A stretch of DNA of 64,000 nucleotides from Pyropia haitanensis. Its lineage: Eukaryota; Rhodophyta; Bangiophyceae; Bangiales; Bangiaceae. Below are positions 45,235-56,534 of this stretch, in pieces; the first letter of the stretch is position 1; every line of letters starts with the position of its first letter. The notes beneath the pieces are model-generated. The model made no database searches. It saw only the letters and a program-made list of their open reading frames with translations, and was not told the origin of the DNA. The stretch covers positions 7,100,026 to 7,164,025 of the forward strand of contig SDUX01000004.1 in the NCBI GenBank assembly GCA_008729055.1, written 5' to 3'. A program made the translations under genes and the position numbers.

Positions 45235-47912
45235 CTAAAACGCCGCAAAGTTGAACAGGCTCACCCGCTCCGACCGCTCCCGCCGCTCCTCCCAGTCCTC
45301 CTTCCGCTCCTGGTGGCGAAGGTACGCAATCGCCGCGCCACACACCGCCAGCCCCACCGCCAGCGCGACGACGACGCCGAGCATTTGCCCCCCCCGGCGC
45401 TGCGTAAAGTACTCCATCCACCAGCCGTCCGGGTCCGCCGCGGGCGCCGCCCACACCACCGCCAGGCTGTTGGGCATGAGGTTGGCCCACGAGCGGGACG
45501 CCGCGCCCGCGCCGACCGCCATCTCCTGGATGTAGTTGGAGATGTGCAGCAGCCCAAACGCGCACGCGCACGGCTGTAGCGCAAAGTGTGCCGACTGGGG
45601 GCACTGCGAGCACGCGTGGCGCTCGTGGCCGGACCGCGACGCAAAGGTGATTTTGAAGCTGGCGCCCGCCGCGGCGGCCGCCGCGGGGCGGACCGCCGAC
45701 GACGAGCCCACCGCCGCGCGCACCAGCGGCACCACCCCGACCCGGCCGCCAGCCCCCGATGACGAGGCGACACCGCCGCCGCCGCCGCCGCTGCTGCCCG
45801 CCTCCATCGCCGCCGTTGCGCCCGCCGAGGATGGCCCGTGGTGGGAGCGCGTCGCGGCGGTGCCCTTGAAGAAGAGCGAGTCCGTCCCTGCCGAGTGCTC
45901 GTTCCACACCAGCCGCGTCTCGTTGCTCCGCTTGATGATGAGCAGGTCCTGCCGCCCCGACTCGTCCGTATCAAAAAACGTCGCCGCCACCGCGTCCCGG
46001 TCTGACGCCAGCCGCAGCGCCGCGTCGTCCGCGACGCGCACAAACGCCGCGTCGCCGCCGCCCTTGCCGGCAGCGCCGCCCCGCCCGCGGCGGCGGCGCT
46101 TGCCAAGCCACGCGGCGGCGGCGCCGCCGACGCGGCCGGCGGCGGCACCACCCCCCACGGCGGCGACCGCCTCGGGGGTGCCCCAGCCCCCCATGTTGCG
46201 GTACAGCTGCACGTGGCCCGCGGGGGAGACGCCCACCACGTCCGGCAGGCCGTCGAGGTCATAGTCGCCAACGCGCAGCGTCGGTGGGATGGACACCTTG
46301 CGGAAGATGGGGCCGAGGGCGGTCGCCGAAAAGTGGGCGTCCCCCGGCGCGAGCCCCCCGCCGACGGTCAGGCCCCACGACACGGCGGGCACGCACAGGT
46401 CCCCCGACGAGGACGACGACAGCAGCCGCCCAGACGGTCGTGCCCGCCTCCCCGCTACCCGCCCGTCCGCGTCCCCCCCCGCCGCCGCGGCAGGCCCGTT
46501 CAGGTGCACCACAAACGACTTGCGCGGCCCGTTGAGGACGCCCACATCAATCGCGCCGTCCGCGTTAAAGTCCGACACGACGACCATGCCGTCGCCCGCG
46601 GCCGCGTCGTACACGTCCCGCCCGAAAAGCGTGTGCGTCGGCGCGACGGCGTCGCGGTCCACCGCCCCGGGGGGCAGCGTCAGCGCCCAAAACGGGGCGC
46701 TCCCGCCGCCCGCCGCGGGGTTGGACCACACCTCCAGCCCGCACGTGGTCGGCAGCAGCAGGTCCGGCAGGCAGTCCCCGTCCATGTCCACAAACGCCGC
46801 CGACGATGGCGACACCACCGGGCACCCGCCGGTGGGGGGCGGGGACGGCGGGGACGCGGCCGCCGCCGCCACCACCGCGCGGCGGGACGCCGCGGTCACA
46901 TCTGCAGCATCGCCGCCGCCGCCGCGGCCGCGGCCGCGGCCGCTGGAGCCAGACCGGCCGGCCGCCAACGCACGGCCGGCCGCCATCACCCGGCGGGCGG
47001 TGGCGTGGAGCCGCCGGCCGGCAGGGCCCGCTACGCGCACAACGCTGGCGATGCGGCCGGCGGCCGGTGCCGTGGCGGTGGCGGCGGTGGCGGCGGTGGC
47101 GGCGGCAGCGGCAATGGGGGTGGTGGCGGTGGCGGCGGCCGGAGTGGCGGCGGTGCTATTGGCGTCGCCCCCCCCCCCAAACTCCCAGCGGCGCGGCACA
47201 AAGCTCCCATTTCCCTGGTTGACCCAAAACATGCGGCTGCCATCCGCGCCCGCCACAAACAGGTCCGGCCGCAGGTCCGCGTTCGCGTCCATCACCAGCG
47301 CGTCGGCGCCGACACCCGGCAGCGTCGACCGCCGCCCCCCAAACCCCCCCCGCCCGTCCCCATACCACACCACCGTGTCGACACCGTCCCACACGAGCAC
47401 GTCCAGCCCGCCGTCGCCGTCCACGTCGGCGGTCTGGACAGACTTGAGGGGCGCGCCCAGCAGCAGCGGCGGCCCCGGCGCGTCCTCAAACGCAAACGCC
47501 GCGTGCCGCCACAGCCGCACGCGGAGGGCGCGGAGGCTGGCCGTGTCCGCGACGAGCACGTCCACGTACCGGTCACGGTTAAAGTCGCCGACGGCGACGA
47601 CGGAGCCAGAGCCGGCGCCCAGCCGCACGTGCGCCGACTGGTCAGAGAGGCCCCGCGGGCCGGGGGGGGTGGGTGGGCCGCGGCCGCCGGTGCCGCCGAG
47701 CAGCGACGCGGCCGCGGGGGGGGGGGGGGGAGAAGCAGGGCGCCCGCCAGCGCCACCCCGGCGAGCGCAACCAGCAGGCGGCCGCCAGGGGAGGCGGGGG
47801 AAGAGCGCCGCCGCCGGCGCGGTCGCCGTCGCGGCCGCCCGCACGTGCCGTCGTCGCGCCCGTCGCAGCCACACGGCCGAGGCGGCAGGCCGGCTGGAGA
47901 ACGCTCCGGCAT
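45235..47912 (-). CDS. TIP/ITFG1-like FG-GAP membrane glycoprotein; one frame break
   Basis: Homologue of T-cell immunomodulatory protein (ITFG1, LNKN-1 in worms), a type I membrane protein with a beta-propeller ectodomain. ATG at 47912 gives an Arg-rich N-terminus and a hydrophobic signal segment (GGRLLVALAGVALAGALLL, about residues 44-61). The following polyPro run (15 bases at 47716-47730) is one short; with 16 the frame enters AAASLLGGTGGRGPP. Seven FG-GAP Ca2+ loops follow: DFNRDRYVD, DVDGDGGLD, DANADLRPD, DMDGDCLPD, DFNADGAID, DYDLDGLPD and DTDESGRQD. The family Cys cluster CSQCPQSAHFALQPCACAFG is intact. A C-terminal TM (MLGVVVALAVGLAVCGAAIA) is followed by a charged tail ending SLFNFAAF (TAG 45237-45235). 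About 892 residues, longer than the human 612 because of Ala/Gly-rich inserts. Confidence 0.9.
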
Positions 47913-48837
47913 GGCCGCCGCCAAGGGGGGGGGAGGACGCCGTCGCCCCAACCAGGGAGGCCACACCGCAGCGGCGGCCGTCGTATGGGACGACAAGGAT
48001 GCCGCAGCCGGCCGTGGTCGGCCGCCCCCGACCCCCCGCCCGACCGAGGGCGACGGCCGCGGCGCGGGCGCGGCGGCGGCGGCCGGGGCTGCCCGGGGGG
48101 ACCACCACCCCATGGCACCGCTTGGTGCTGACCCCGGCGTCGCCAGCAAAGACAGGGGTCGAGGGGACGTCACGGGGTGGCAAAGGCGGGTAGCCGCGGC
48201 GGCAGCGCAGGGTGTGACCTTGAAGGCCACCTGCCCCGCCGCTACTACAGCTGCGCCCTGGCTAGAGCACACCAAGCCGCGGCGGCTTCGCTTCGGCTGC
48301 CTCGGCCAAGACAGCAGAGCTGCCACTCGGCATGCTGGGACTGTCCGCCTGCAAGTATTTCCGGAAATTACATATCGCAGCGGACGATGCGTTGGTAGCA
48401 GTTTTCGCTCGAATTATCACAGTGTCAGCCACGAGCGACTATGACAAGGTAAAAGGCATGCAAATTTACTCCTCGCTTGCCGCGCTGTACAGCCGGCTCC
48501 AGCCACCCTCGCAGCAGCCCACCCTCACGCCGCGCAGCACCCCCCGCGTGTTGTTGCGCGTGCAGTACACACACGAGGACGCCGCCACCCTCTCCTCGGT
48601 GTGCTCCGCGTGTGCGCCACCGCGCGCGGTGTCGCGGCGTCTCCCGCTGGCACACTCCACGCTTCGGTAGTCGGTCGCCACGCGGTGCGACTTCATACCG
48701 CCACCCACCGTTGTGAAACCTTCCCCTGCCACTGTTGTCGATCCGCGGGTCTATCGCGTCTTGTCCGCCGGCCGATCCCGTCCGCGTGCCGCTCGCCCTT
48801 TGCCCACCTGCATCCGTCTACCTTACTACCACCAACC
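47913..48837. promoter_or_regulatory. Divergent spacer ITFG1-like / EF-hand B
   Basis: These 925 bases between divergent start codons should carry both promoters. An AT-richer segment lies at about 48350-48470. No clear TATA element. The open frames are shadows. Confidence 0.4.
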
Positions 48838-50249
48838 ATGTCGTACAACCCGCCCAACCCGCCGCACTACTCGGGGACGACCAACTACGTGCCCGGGTCG
48901 GCGCCGTCGGCGCCGTCCGCGTCTGGCGGGTTCCCCGGCTACCCGCCGCCCGGCGGTGGCGGCGGCTACCCCCCCGCCTCGGGGGGGGCGTACCCGGCGC
49001 CCGGCGGCGCGCCGCCGCCGACGTCGGGCTACTCGCCTGCCGGCGGGTATGGCGGCCCGCCGCCGGCGAGCGGCTACGGGCCGCCGCCCGGCGGCTATGG
49101 CGGCGTTCCCCCCCCCGCGGGCGGGTATGGCGGCCCGCCTGGGGGGGGTGCCTACCCCGGTGCGCCGCCGGCGTCGGGCGCCCCGTACGGCGGTGCCGGT
49201 GGTGGCTATGGCGCGCCGCCCCCTCACGGGGGTGGGTACGGGGGCGCCCCGGGGGGGCCCGGGTATGGGGGGGGCGGCCCGCCGCCGTATGGCGGCGGCG
49301 GCTACGGCGCGCCGCCGGGTGGCGGCGGCTACGGCGCGCCGCCGCCGGGTGGCCCGCCGTCGTATGGGGGCGGCGGCTATGGCGCGCCGCCGGGGGGGGG
49401 CGGCTATGGTGCGCCGCCGCCGTACGGGGCGCCGCCGCCTGGGTCCGCGGCGGGCGGGTACCCGCCCCCCGGTGGCGCGTATGGGGGCGGCGCGCCGGGC
49501 GCGTACGGTGCGCCGTCACCCCACCACCCCGGGGGGGTGACGGCCGCCGGCGCCGGCGGCACGTATGGCAACGTTGCGGCCAAGCAGGCGCGGGCGGGGG
49601 AGGCGTTTCGGCAGCTGGACCGGGACCGCAGCGGCTACCTGGACGAGCGCGAGTTCCACCGCGCGCTCGAGCTGCTCAGCGTGCATATGAGCCCGGCGGA
49701 TGCGGCCGCGGTCTTCCGGCTGGTGGACGTGGGCGGGGATGGCCGTGTGTCGGAGCGCGAGTTTGTGAGGTACGTTGCGTGCCGGGCGGGAAGAGGTTGG
49801 AGGGGGGTGAGGGGGTGTGGAGTGGTGCGGTTTGGACGTGCTGGACGCCTGGGCGAGGGATGCCGTTGATGGACGTGTCGGGTGTGGGAACGGGCGCGGG
49901 GTGTGGGTGGTGTGGTGGGAGGTAGGTGTGGCCTCTGGTCGATGTGTTGCCGCGGCTGGTGAGGTGGGTGAGGGAGCACGGTGAGCCTCGGGCAGTCTCG
50001 TCCCGACAGAGCAATTGCCTGTGAGAGCGGCGCGGACGAGAGTTCTGTGTTCTGACGACCGTCATCGTAATTTTGGTGCGCGTGCGTGTATGTGCCCGGA
50101 TGGCTTGGAGCTCTTTGCCGCGTTTGTACTTGCTTTGGCCTTGTCCTTGTTTGCTTCTTGTGCTTCTCTGTGCCCTTGTCGATGGGCGTGTGGCTGGCTG
50201 CTTTCGCACGTCGTTGCCGCCTCACAGCCACTTTATCAGCAAATTTTGA
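48838..50249 (+). CDS. EF-hand protein B with Gly/Pro/Tyr-rich N-terminus; two exons
   Basis: Paralogue of EF-hand A. ATG at 48838 (ACCAACCATG) starts MSYNPPNPPHYSGTTNYVPG. About 225 residues of GGYGAPP/GGGGYGAPPP repeats follow. Two EF-hands come next: DRDRSGYLDERE is canonical, while the second loop DVGGDGRVSERE has Gly at loop position 3, so Ca2+ binding there may be weak. Exon 1 ends at 49769 within REFV-AG with donor GTACGT. The intron is 49770-50227 (acceptor CACAG). Exon 2 (50228-50249) encodes S-HFISKF and stop. The protein is about 317 residues with no frame break. Both genes share intron phase, donor and the tiny last exon, so they derive from one duplication. It may bind membranes or coat proteins like ALG-2, but this is inference. 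Confidence 0.9.
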
Positions 50250-50823
50250 GTGGCAAAAGGGTGTGTTGAGGGGTCGGATGGGCGGTGGTATCGACATGCG
50301 TTTTGTGGAGGGTAGCGGCCGTCTGGGGCGGCGGAAGTGGGATGGGATGGAATGGGGTGGGAGCGGGTGGGCACCACGTGTGGGTGGTGGATTGAGGCGG
50401 GGAAAAGTGGGGGACGTGAACGCGTGGCGTAGCGCGGTCACGGCGGGGTGCTGGCCGCGCGCGCCCAGACGTGCGCAAGTAGGCGGGGCCTCGCGCGGCG
50501 TGCTGGATGGTGGGGGCGCGGGGGGGTCGACGCCTCCACACGGGTCCACGTTGGGGCCCCATAGCCGCGCGTGTATTGTTGGACCGCATGATGTGTTTCT
50601 TTTGTCGTTTCTCGTTGTCGTTTCCCAGTCTGCGCGGGGGAGAGGGTTGCCAGGACGTGCCAACGTGGGCGGCACAGCGTGTCGGCAGGGCGCCGCGTGG
50701 GGGCCTTGTCCCACCCGCCACAGCCGCCGCGCGTGCGCCGAGACATGACGCTTCCCCGAGGGGGGTAGCCGCCGCCAGATGGGAAGAGAGAAGAGCACGG
50801 CGTGGCAATGGTGAGGCAGCCTG
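50250..50823. other. Convergent 3' spacer EF-hand B / SLC45B-like
   Basis: 574 bases between convergent stop codons. Moderate GC content and no long G/C runs until the transporter end. No ORF with family signatures. Confidence 0.45.
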
Positions 50824-52912
50824 TCAGCAACAAGAGAAAACCACACCACGGGCGCGCGACCGCCCGGCAAACCCCACTGCTACGCGCGTCGCTTGCGCCA
50901 CCCTCCCCCCCCCCCCCACTTCCCCCCCCCCCGCCCCCCGCAGGCTATCCCCCCCCCCGCCCCGCCGCACCAGCGGGCACGCCGCGATAGCCACAGCCCC
51001 CCCCAGCGCCACCACCCCCGCCGCGCCGAGCACCTGCCCCTGCGACGCCCCCCCCCGGACCAGCGCGGCCGACACGAGCGACACGGCCACCTCTGGAAAG
51101 CACTGGCTGAGGTTGAACAGCGTCGCGTAGACGCCCGCCTCGGCGGGCTCCCCCGCCGCCGCGGCGGAGCGGGCGACCGCGGCGCCCATCAGCGCCCACG
51201 GGACGGTCATGGTCGTGGCCCACGGGACGCCCGTCGCGGCCAGCAGCGCCACCGCCCCCACCGCGCGGGGCGTCAGGCGGTCATTGTCCGCCGCCGGGGT
51301 GCCGCTGGCCGCCGCGGCGGCGGCGGCCGCCGCCGCCCGGCCCGCGGCGCCCGCGCCGAGCGCCATCATCCCCAGCAGCGCCCCCCCCAGCACCACGTGC
51401 CCCCCCGCGTACACCGCGGGTGCCCCCCCCAGCGCAGCAGCGCCGGCAGCGCCGCCGCGTACGCGATCGACACGACCGCCTGGGCGGCGAGCCCCCCATT
51501 CCCCCACCGCACCCCGCGGTCGTACATGGACCGGGCGGCCGAGCCGGCGGGCGCCGCCGCGATGCCGCCGACAACGTCGCCGCCCACCCAGGAGGTGGCG
51601 TAGATGAAGAGCGCAAACCAGGCCGTCCACGTCAGGCACTGGACGCCAAAGAGGCGCCAAAAGGGGAAGGGCGCCGACCGCGCCGCGGCGGCGAGCGTCG
51701 CCCACGTGCCGGCGGGCGGCGCGTCGGGGGGGGGGGGGGGGGGGCGGCGGCGTCCCCACCGGGCAGACCACCACCTCTCGCCGGCCCGCCCGCCGCGACC
51801 GCGACCGCCACCGCCGACGCCGACGGCGGCGCCGCGGCGTCTGCTCCGGCAGCAGGGGCCGACTGGAGGGGCGCGTACCCGTCGCGCCCCCCCCCGACCC
51901 TCCCCCCGGGAAGCACCGCGGCGGCGCCCGCCCCCCCCCTCCCCGCACCGAGGGGCACCTCTGGGGTGGCGACGACGCACACCCCGATGGTGACAATCAG
52001 CACCCCCGCGGCGAGGCCGTACAGCGCCTGCATGTCCGACAGCCCCCACGCGGCGGGCGTGGCGGCGGCCAGCCGCAAGCTCCCCAGCGTGTTGCCGCCA
52101 AAGTTGCCGAGCCCCGTCATAAACGCAAACGCCGCGTTGCCCGCGCCCTGCTGCGACGGCGGCACCACGTCCATGAGCAGCGCGCGGAGCGGGCCCATGG
52201 CGCCGTTGATGGCAAAGTCCAGCGCCCAAAACGTGGCGACGCCAATGGCGAGCCCCCGCGGGTGGCGCCCCCCCCCACCACCGTCGCTGGTGGCGGCGTC
52301 GCCGGCGGCGACGCCCAGCTCCCGCGCGTGCGAAAACGCGAGCAGGCACACGGCGGTGATGGCGGTGCCCGCAACGATAAACGGGCGGCGGCGGCCATAG
52401 GGCGACGCGCACCGGTCCGACGCGGCGCCAACGAGCGGCTGCACGACGATGCCCGCGATGGGGCCGGCGAGCCACGCGTACGAGACCGCCGCGGGGGGCA
52501 TGCCCAGCTGCAGCAGCGCCTTGGTCACGTACCCAACCTGCACCGCCCACGCGAGCTGGATGCCCCCGAGGCCGCCGGCGAGCGCCAGCAGCCGCGCCAG
52601 GGGGTACGTCGGCGGGTGGGGGTCATTGGCGGCGCCGGCGGCGGGGTCGGGGGAGAGGGGGGAGGAGGGGGCGTCACCGCCGCCCATGGTGTCGGCCAAC
52701 GGCGAGGGGGGGGGCGGCGGGGGGCGAGGAGGGGGGCGGGGGGGGCTGCCGCCGCTGCTGTCCTTGCCGGGCCCGCCACCGCCGCCACCGCCGCCGCTAC
52801 TTCTTCCGCCACTGCTGCCGCTGCTGCGGCTGCCGGCGGGGGCAACGTCGACGCCGCCGAGCGCGGCCGCGTCAATGGTGGCGGCGCCCCCAGTCACGGC
52901 GGGGGCACCCAT
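50824..52912 (-). CDS. SLC45/sucrose-transporter-like MFS symporter, copy B; two frame breaks
   Basis: Predicted 12-TM sugar/proton symporter, diverged relative of the gene at 8676-10385. ATG at 52912 starts MGAPAVTGGAATIDAAALGG. A roughly 95-residue Ser/Gly/Pro-rich cytosolic N-terminus precedes the first helix (LLALAGGLGGIQLAWAVQVG). Family motifs: SYAWLAGPIAGIVVQPLVG, then SDRCASPYGRRRPFIVAG, then LDFAINGAMGPLRALLMDV. A Pro/Gly-rich central loop contains the 19-base run 51726-51744, one short. The C-half resumes with FPFWRLFGVQCLTWTAWFAL. An 8-base run at 51423-51430 needs 9 to join LLRWGG to APAVYAGG. The late helices WATTMTVPWALMGAA and LFNLSQCFPEVAVSLVSA match the SUT signature. The end after the last helix (from about 50950) passes more C-runs, so the exact stop is uncertain. 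About 696 residues as drawn. Confidence 0.87.
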
Positions 52913-53142
52913 GCAACGGGAGGGAGCGGGAGACGGAAGGCAGAGGGTGCGCCGCCGACGCACCCCGCGGGACGCGCTGGGGCGGAGAGCCGGCCGGCCG
53001 CCAGCGCACGGGGGAGAGCGCACGCCGCTCCCGTTGCGGCGGCCCCCCGCGCGGAACCCCCCCAGCGGCCGGGAGGAGGGGGTGGGTCTGGCGGTGTATC
53101 GTCTACTTTCTTTTCTGGTTGACAACAACCGCCCGTGCGCTG

Positions 53143-53200
53143 CGCAGTGGGCTTTGTTGCGGGATCCTCTTCAAGCGCTTTTCAAAAGCAGAACCTTGCA
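53143..53200 (+). repeat. Inverted repeat, left arm (possible degenerate TIR)
   Basis: GCGCAGTGGGCT (53143-53154) followed after 6 bases by CGGGATCC (53161-53168) and then CTTCAAGC and AACCTTG words. The same order occurs on the opposite strand at 54255-54323. Similarity is clear at the core and weaker inward. Confidence 0.45.
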
Positions 53201-54254
53201 GAAATCACGATCCAGGGCGATCATGAAGTGCCCTAGAGACCCCGTAAAGGCCGATTTGTTGAAGAAAACGTGATCAACCTTGAAGTCATTATGAACACCT
53301 GCTCGGACATGGGGTTGCGATACACCACAAGGTGCGCCTCAGTGCGGGCTATACAGTGATGTACTGAACGATGATGTCCACCCAGGTCATGACCAATTAT
53401 TCAAGGTTTATCAAGCTTTCTTCAAGTGCTAATGCACACAGCTCTCGCGCCGTATTGAGCGTGATCACGCTCTCCTAATAGAAGTACAGCATCGACAAGA
53501 GCTTGTAGCCCCCGTTTTACCCGAAAAGTCCCATGTTTCTGGGATTGTATCCCGGCATTTATGCAGCTCGCTGGAGTTGATCACGTGAGGCGCACGCCGT
53601 ATCTCGGCGGCCTGCAGATCTTCCTGAGAGTTTTTTTTTCAATTACGCGGTACAGTACGCTCCCAACCGTCGGCTTGCTTCTCTCCGACGACACTGACAG
53701 GCACCCGAAGCACTTGCGCCGAGACTCGCGGCAGTAATAGACAACAGGGGCCAAAACCAGCCGCGGCCACGGCCGCCGCCGCGGCCGCCGTCGCGGCCCG
53801 ATGCGGACTAGAGCCGGCGGGCGGCAGGGGGGACGGGAGGGCGGGAACGTGGACGTCGGCGGCAGTGGCAGCTGGCGCCGCCAGCGCGGCGCCCCCCGCA
53901 ACTGCAGCCGCTGGCGCTGCAGTCGCTGCCGCTGCCTCTGTGGTCACTAAAGCCTCATGCCCGCGATGCGGTGGTAGTACGCCAGTGTTACCGTGCATCT
54001 CTGTGGCGTCATCAGCCGGGCCATGGAGATGGATTGTCGGCCGCTCAGGGATGGCCGTCGTGGTCCCCGCGAGGACTGTGATGGAGAGTTACCGAAACTT
54101 GACAGCCAATTGGATGCTGCTTAGTAGGGAACCCATCACCTCCCTTCAATATACTTTACCGTATTTGTCAACCTTTTAAGTGTGAGGATCGGCCTCTAAT
54201 CCACTCAGTTGGGGCGGCGGCCGCCGCGGCGCGTGCGACCACTTCAAGGAAAAT

Positions 54255-54323
54255 CAAGGTTTGTTCAAGCCCTTCCGGCTTGAAGAGCCGACTGCATGGA
54301 TCCCGGTTTAGAGCCCACTGCGC
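54255..54323 (-). repeat. Inverted repeat, right arm (possible degenerate TIR)
   Basis: AGCCCACTGCGC (54312-54323) is the exact reverse complement of the left-arm core, and GGATCCCG (54298-54305) matches at nearly the same spacing. AAGGTTT at 54255 pairs with the left-arm AACCTT. Together the arms bound about 1.18 kb. Confidence 0.45.
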
Positions 54324-56445
54324 TGCGCGTGTGTGTCGACGCGTCCCCACCGGGAACGATGACGGGGCCGCCCGCGCGGCGTTGGCGTGCGTGTACTTCT
54401 ATCGACGCATCCTTGGCCCGTGCTGACAGTTCTGTCGACGGATGACTACGGAGAGTCCACGTACAGTACACCGAGGCTCCCGTCCCATGCACACGCGAGG
54501 GCCCGATTTCATCCTACCAATAGAAGTCGAGGAGGGGACGATGCGTGGTGTAACTGATGGATGGGGGCGCGAGCTGTCGACCGCTCTGAGCCGCAGCCTG
54601 TATGTAGCGGCACACAGCGCTCGGGCTTGAAACAGAATCAGCCAGTAAAACCTCTGGGATACACAACTTACAGCTGTTTTTGATCGGTGTCAAGCTTTAT
54701 GAAAGATTACTTCAAACCTGGGAAAGGTGGACGTCTTTTAGGAGTGTCCTCAGTTGGTCGGACTTATTTTGGACCGAGAGGGGACTGCTGAGGTCGCACT
54801 CGTGTGCTTTCAATTCGTCATGTACGTAAATACTGGTTCTGGTTGAGATGATGCGAGGAGAACACTCGCCGGTTGGGGGCGTCCGCCGGCGGCGGCGGCA
54901 GTCCGCCAACAGGTACCAATGTGGTGGCGTCTACCAGCGCCCACAGGCCGGCGGGGGGCCGCCGGCAAAAGGGGGGTGGGTGTCGGTATCGCTAGCGCCT
55001 GGCGTCGGGGGGCAGCCGCTGCCGGCGGGGGTTGGGGTTGGTGGCGCGCCGCGGCCGCCGCTGCCGGAGAGGCCGCCGCCGGCCGGATGGGGGGAGCTGA
55101 CTGCCACTGCCAAAGCTCGCGGCGGGGATAGAAATTAGTAGTGGTGGTCGCCAGCGGCCGCAGGCGGGGCAGCGGTTGCCGGCCGATGGAGGGCGGGCGC
55201 CCGTCCCGCTGGCGGCTGGTGGCGGTCGGTGGCGGCCAACAGAGGGTTAGGGGATGGCAACGGGCGGAAGTGGATGCGGGTGGGGGGGGGGATGCGATGC
55301 CGCGGAGAGCGTCCGCCTGCGTCGGCGGCGGCCGGAGGCGTGCGGAGGGGCTTGCGGCGGGAGCCAACGGCGGCAGACGAGGGAGCGGGCGCTAGCTGTG
55401 GAGTGGTGATCCTGGAGACAGGGGTTGGTTAAATGGGCTGATTGCGGCGTTCCGGGCTGGTAGAGGGCGGAGGCGGCTGCGAGCGGGGGGCCCTGGGTGC
55501 CGGGTGGGGAGTACCTGGCGGCAGAAGGTGCGACCCGCGGCCGGGGCGGGAGGCACCGTCGCCCGCCGGCCGTATCAGCGACCGCTGGGTTGGAATGCGG
55601 CGATGCGCTCCACTATGTACCGGCCGAAGGGCACAGTCGGCGGCTGCCTCTCCAGTCAGATGCGGAAGGGGCGGCAGCTGCCAGCAAGAAGGAATCAATA
55701 GAAGAGAAAGCTTGATAAGCCCAGCACAACAGCGAACTTATATACTTATATGAAATATTGACTAGTGTTCTGAACATTTGAAAATGTAACGAAAATGTGG
55801 CAGCTCGTCCAGGTCTAATCAAATTTCATCTAAAGGGTCCTATTCGAAACTCAGAACGCGTGTGTGCATGGGACCGGAGCCTACACCGAGGACTGTGCTC
55901 CACTCTGATAGCTGGGCACATATATTAGAATTGATGATGGCAACAGAGTGAATGTCATGCAGGACAGGCGCAAACGGTCCATCTCTGAAACGCTTCGCAG
56001 TCACCGCGTGAAGTTTTGAGCTTTCCCAAATATTTTTGTCAGGAATTTTGACTGACCCCCCGAGTGTGCCTGGAAAGTCATCCAGAACGTATCTCCCCGG
56101 CTGTACAAGCTTGATGGCGACGACTGACCGCCAATCAATGTGAGTGCACTCACCGCCCGCCCCCACCTCTCTGTTTCATTGGATGATGGGTTGGGCTCGT
56201 GTGCACTCGTTCTGCGTGAGATTTGGGTCACGCTCACCCTGTGGCAAAACAACTCGGACGTGCACTTCAGAGAAGAAGCGCCAGAAAAACAAGACGGTTT
56301 TTGGCACGTGGCAAGCAAGGCTGTACTGGTCCCTCCCTTGCTGCGATCAAGTCGGCTGTTTGCACTCTGTTGCTTGGGGCGGCTCTCCACGACGCCCCCG
56401 CCACTGGAGGCACAAGCAATAGGGGTGTGCAATGTCACGATCTGT

Positions 56446-56459
56446 CATGAAATTTCATG
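56446..56459. repeat. 14-bp perfect palindrome
   Basis: CATGAAATTTCATG is a perfect palindrome in AT-richer DNA, about 100 bases before a TATA-like element. It could be a regulator-binding site; no factor can be named. Confidence 0.5.
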
Positions 56460-56534
56460 GAAATGTCCGACCCCTCTCACTGTCGCATTCCTACGCGATG
56501 TCGTGACAGGAAATTTCTTTCCGTTTCTTTCCGA

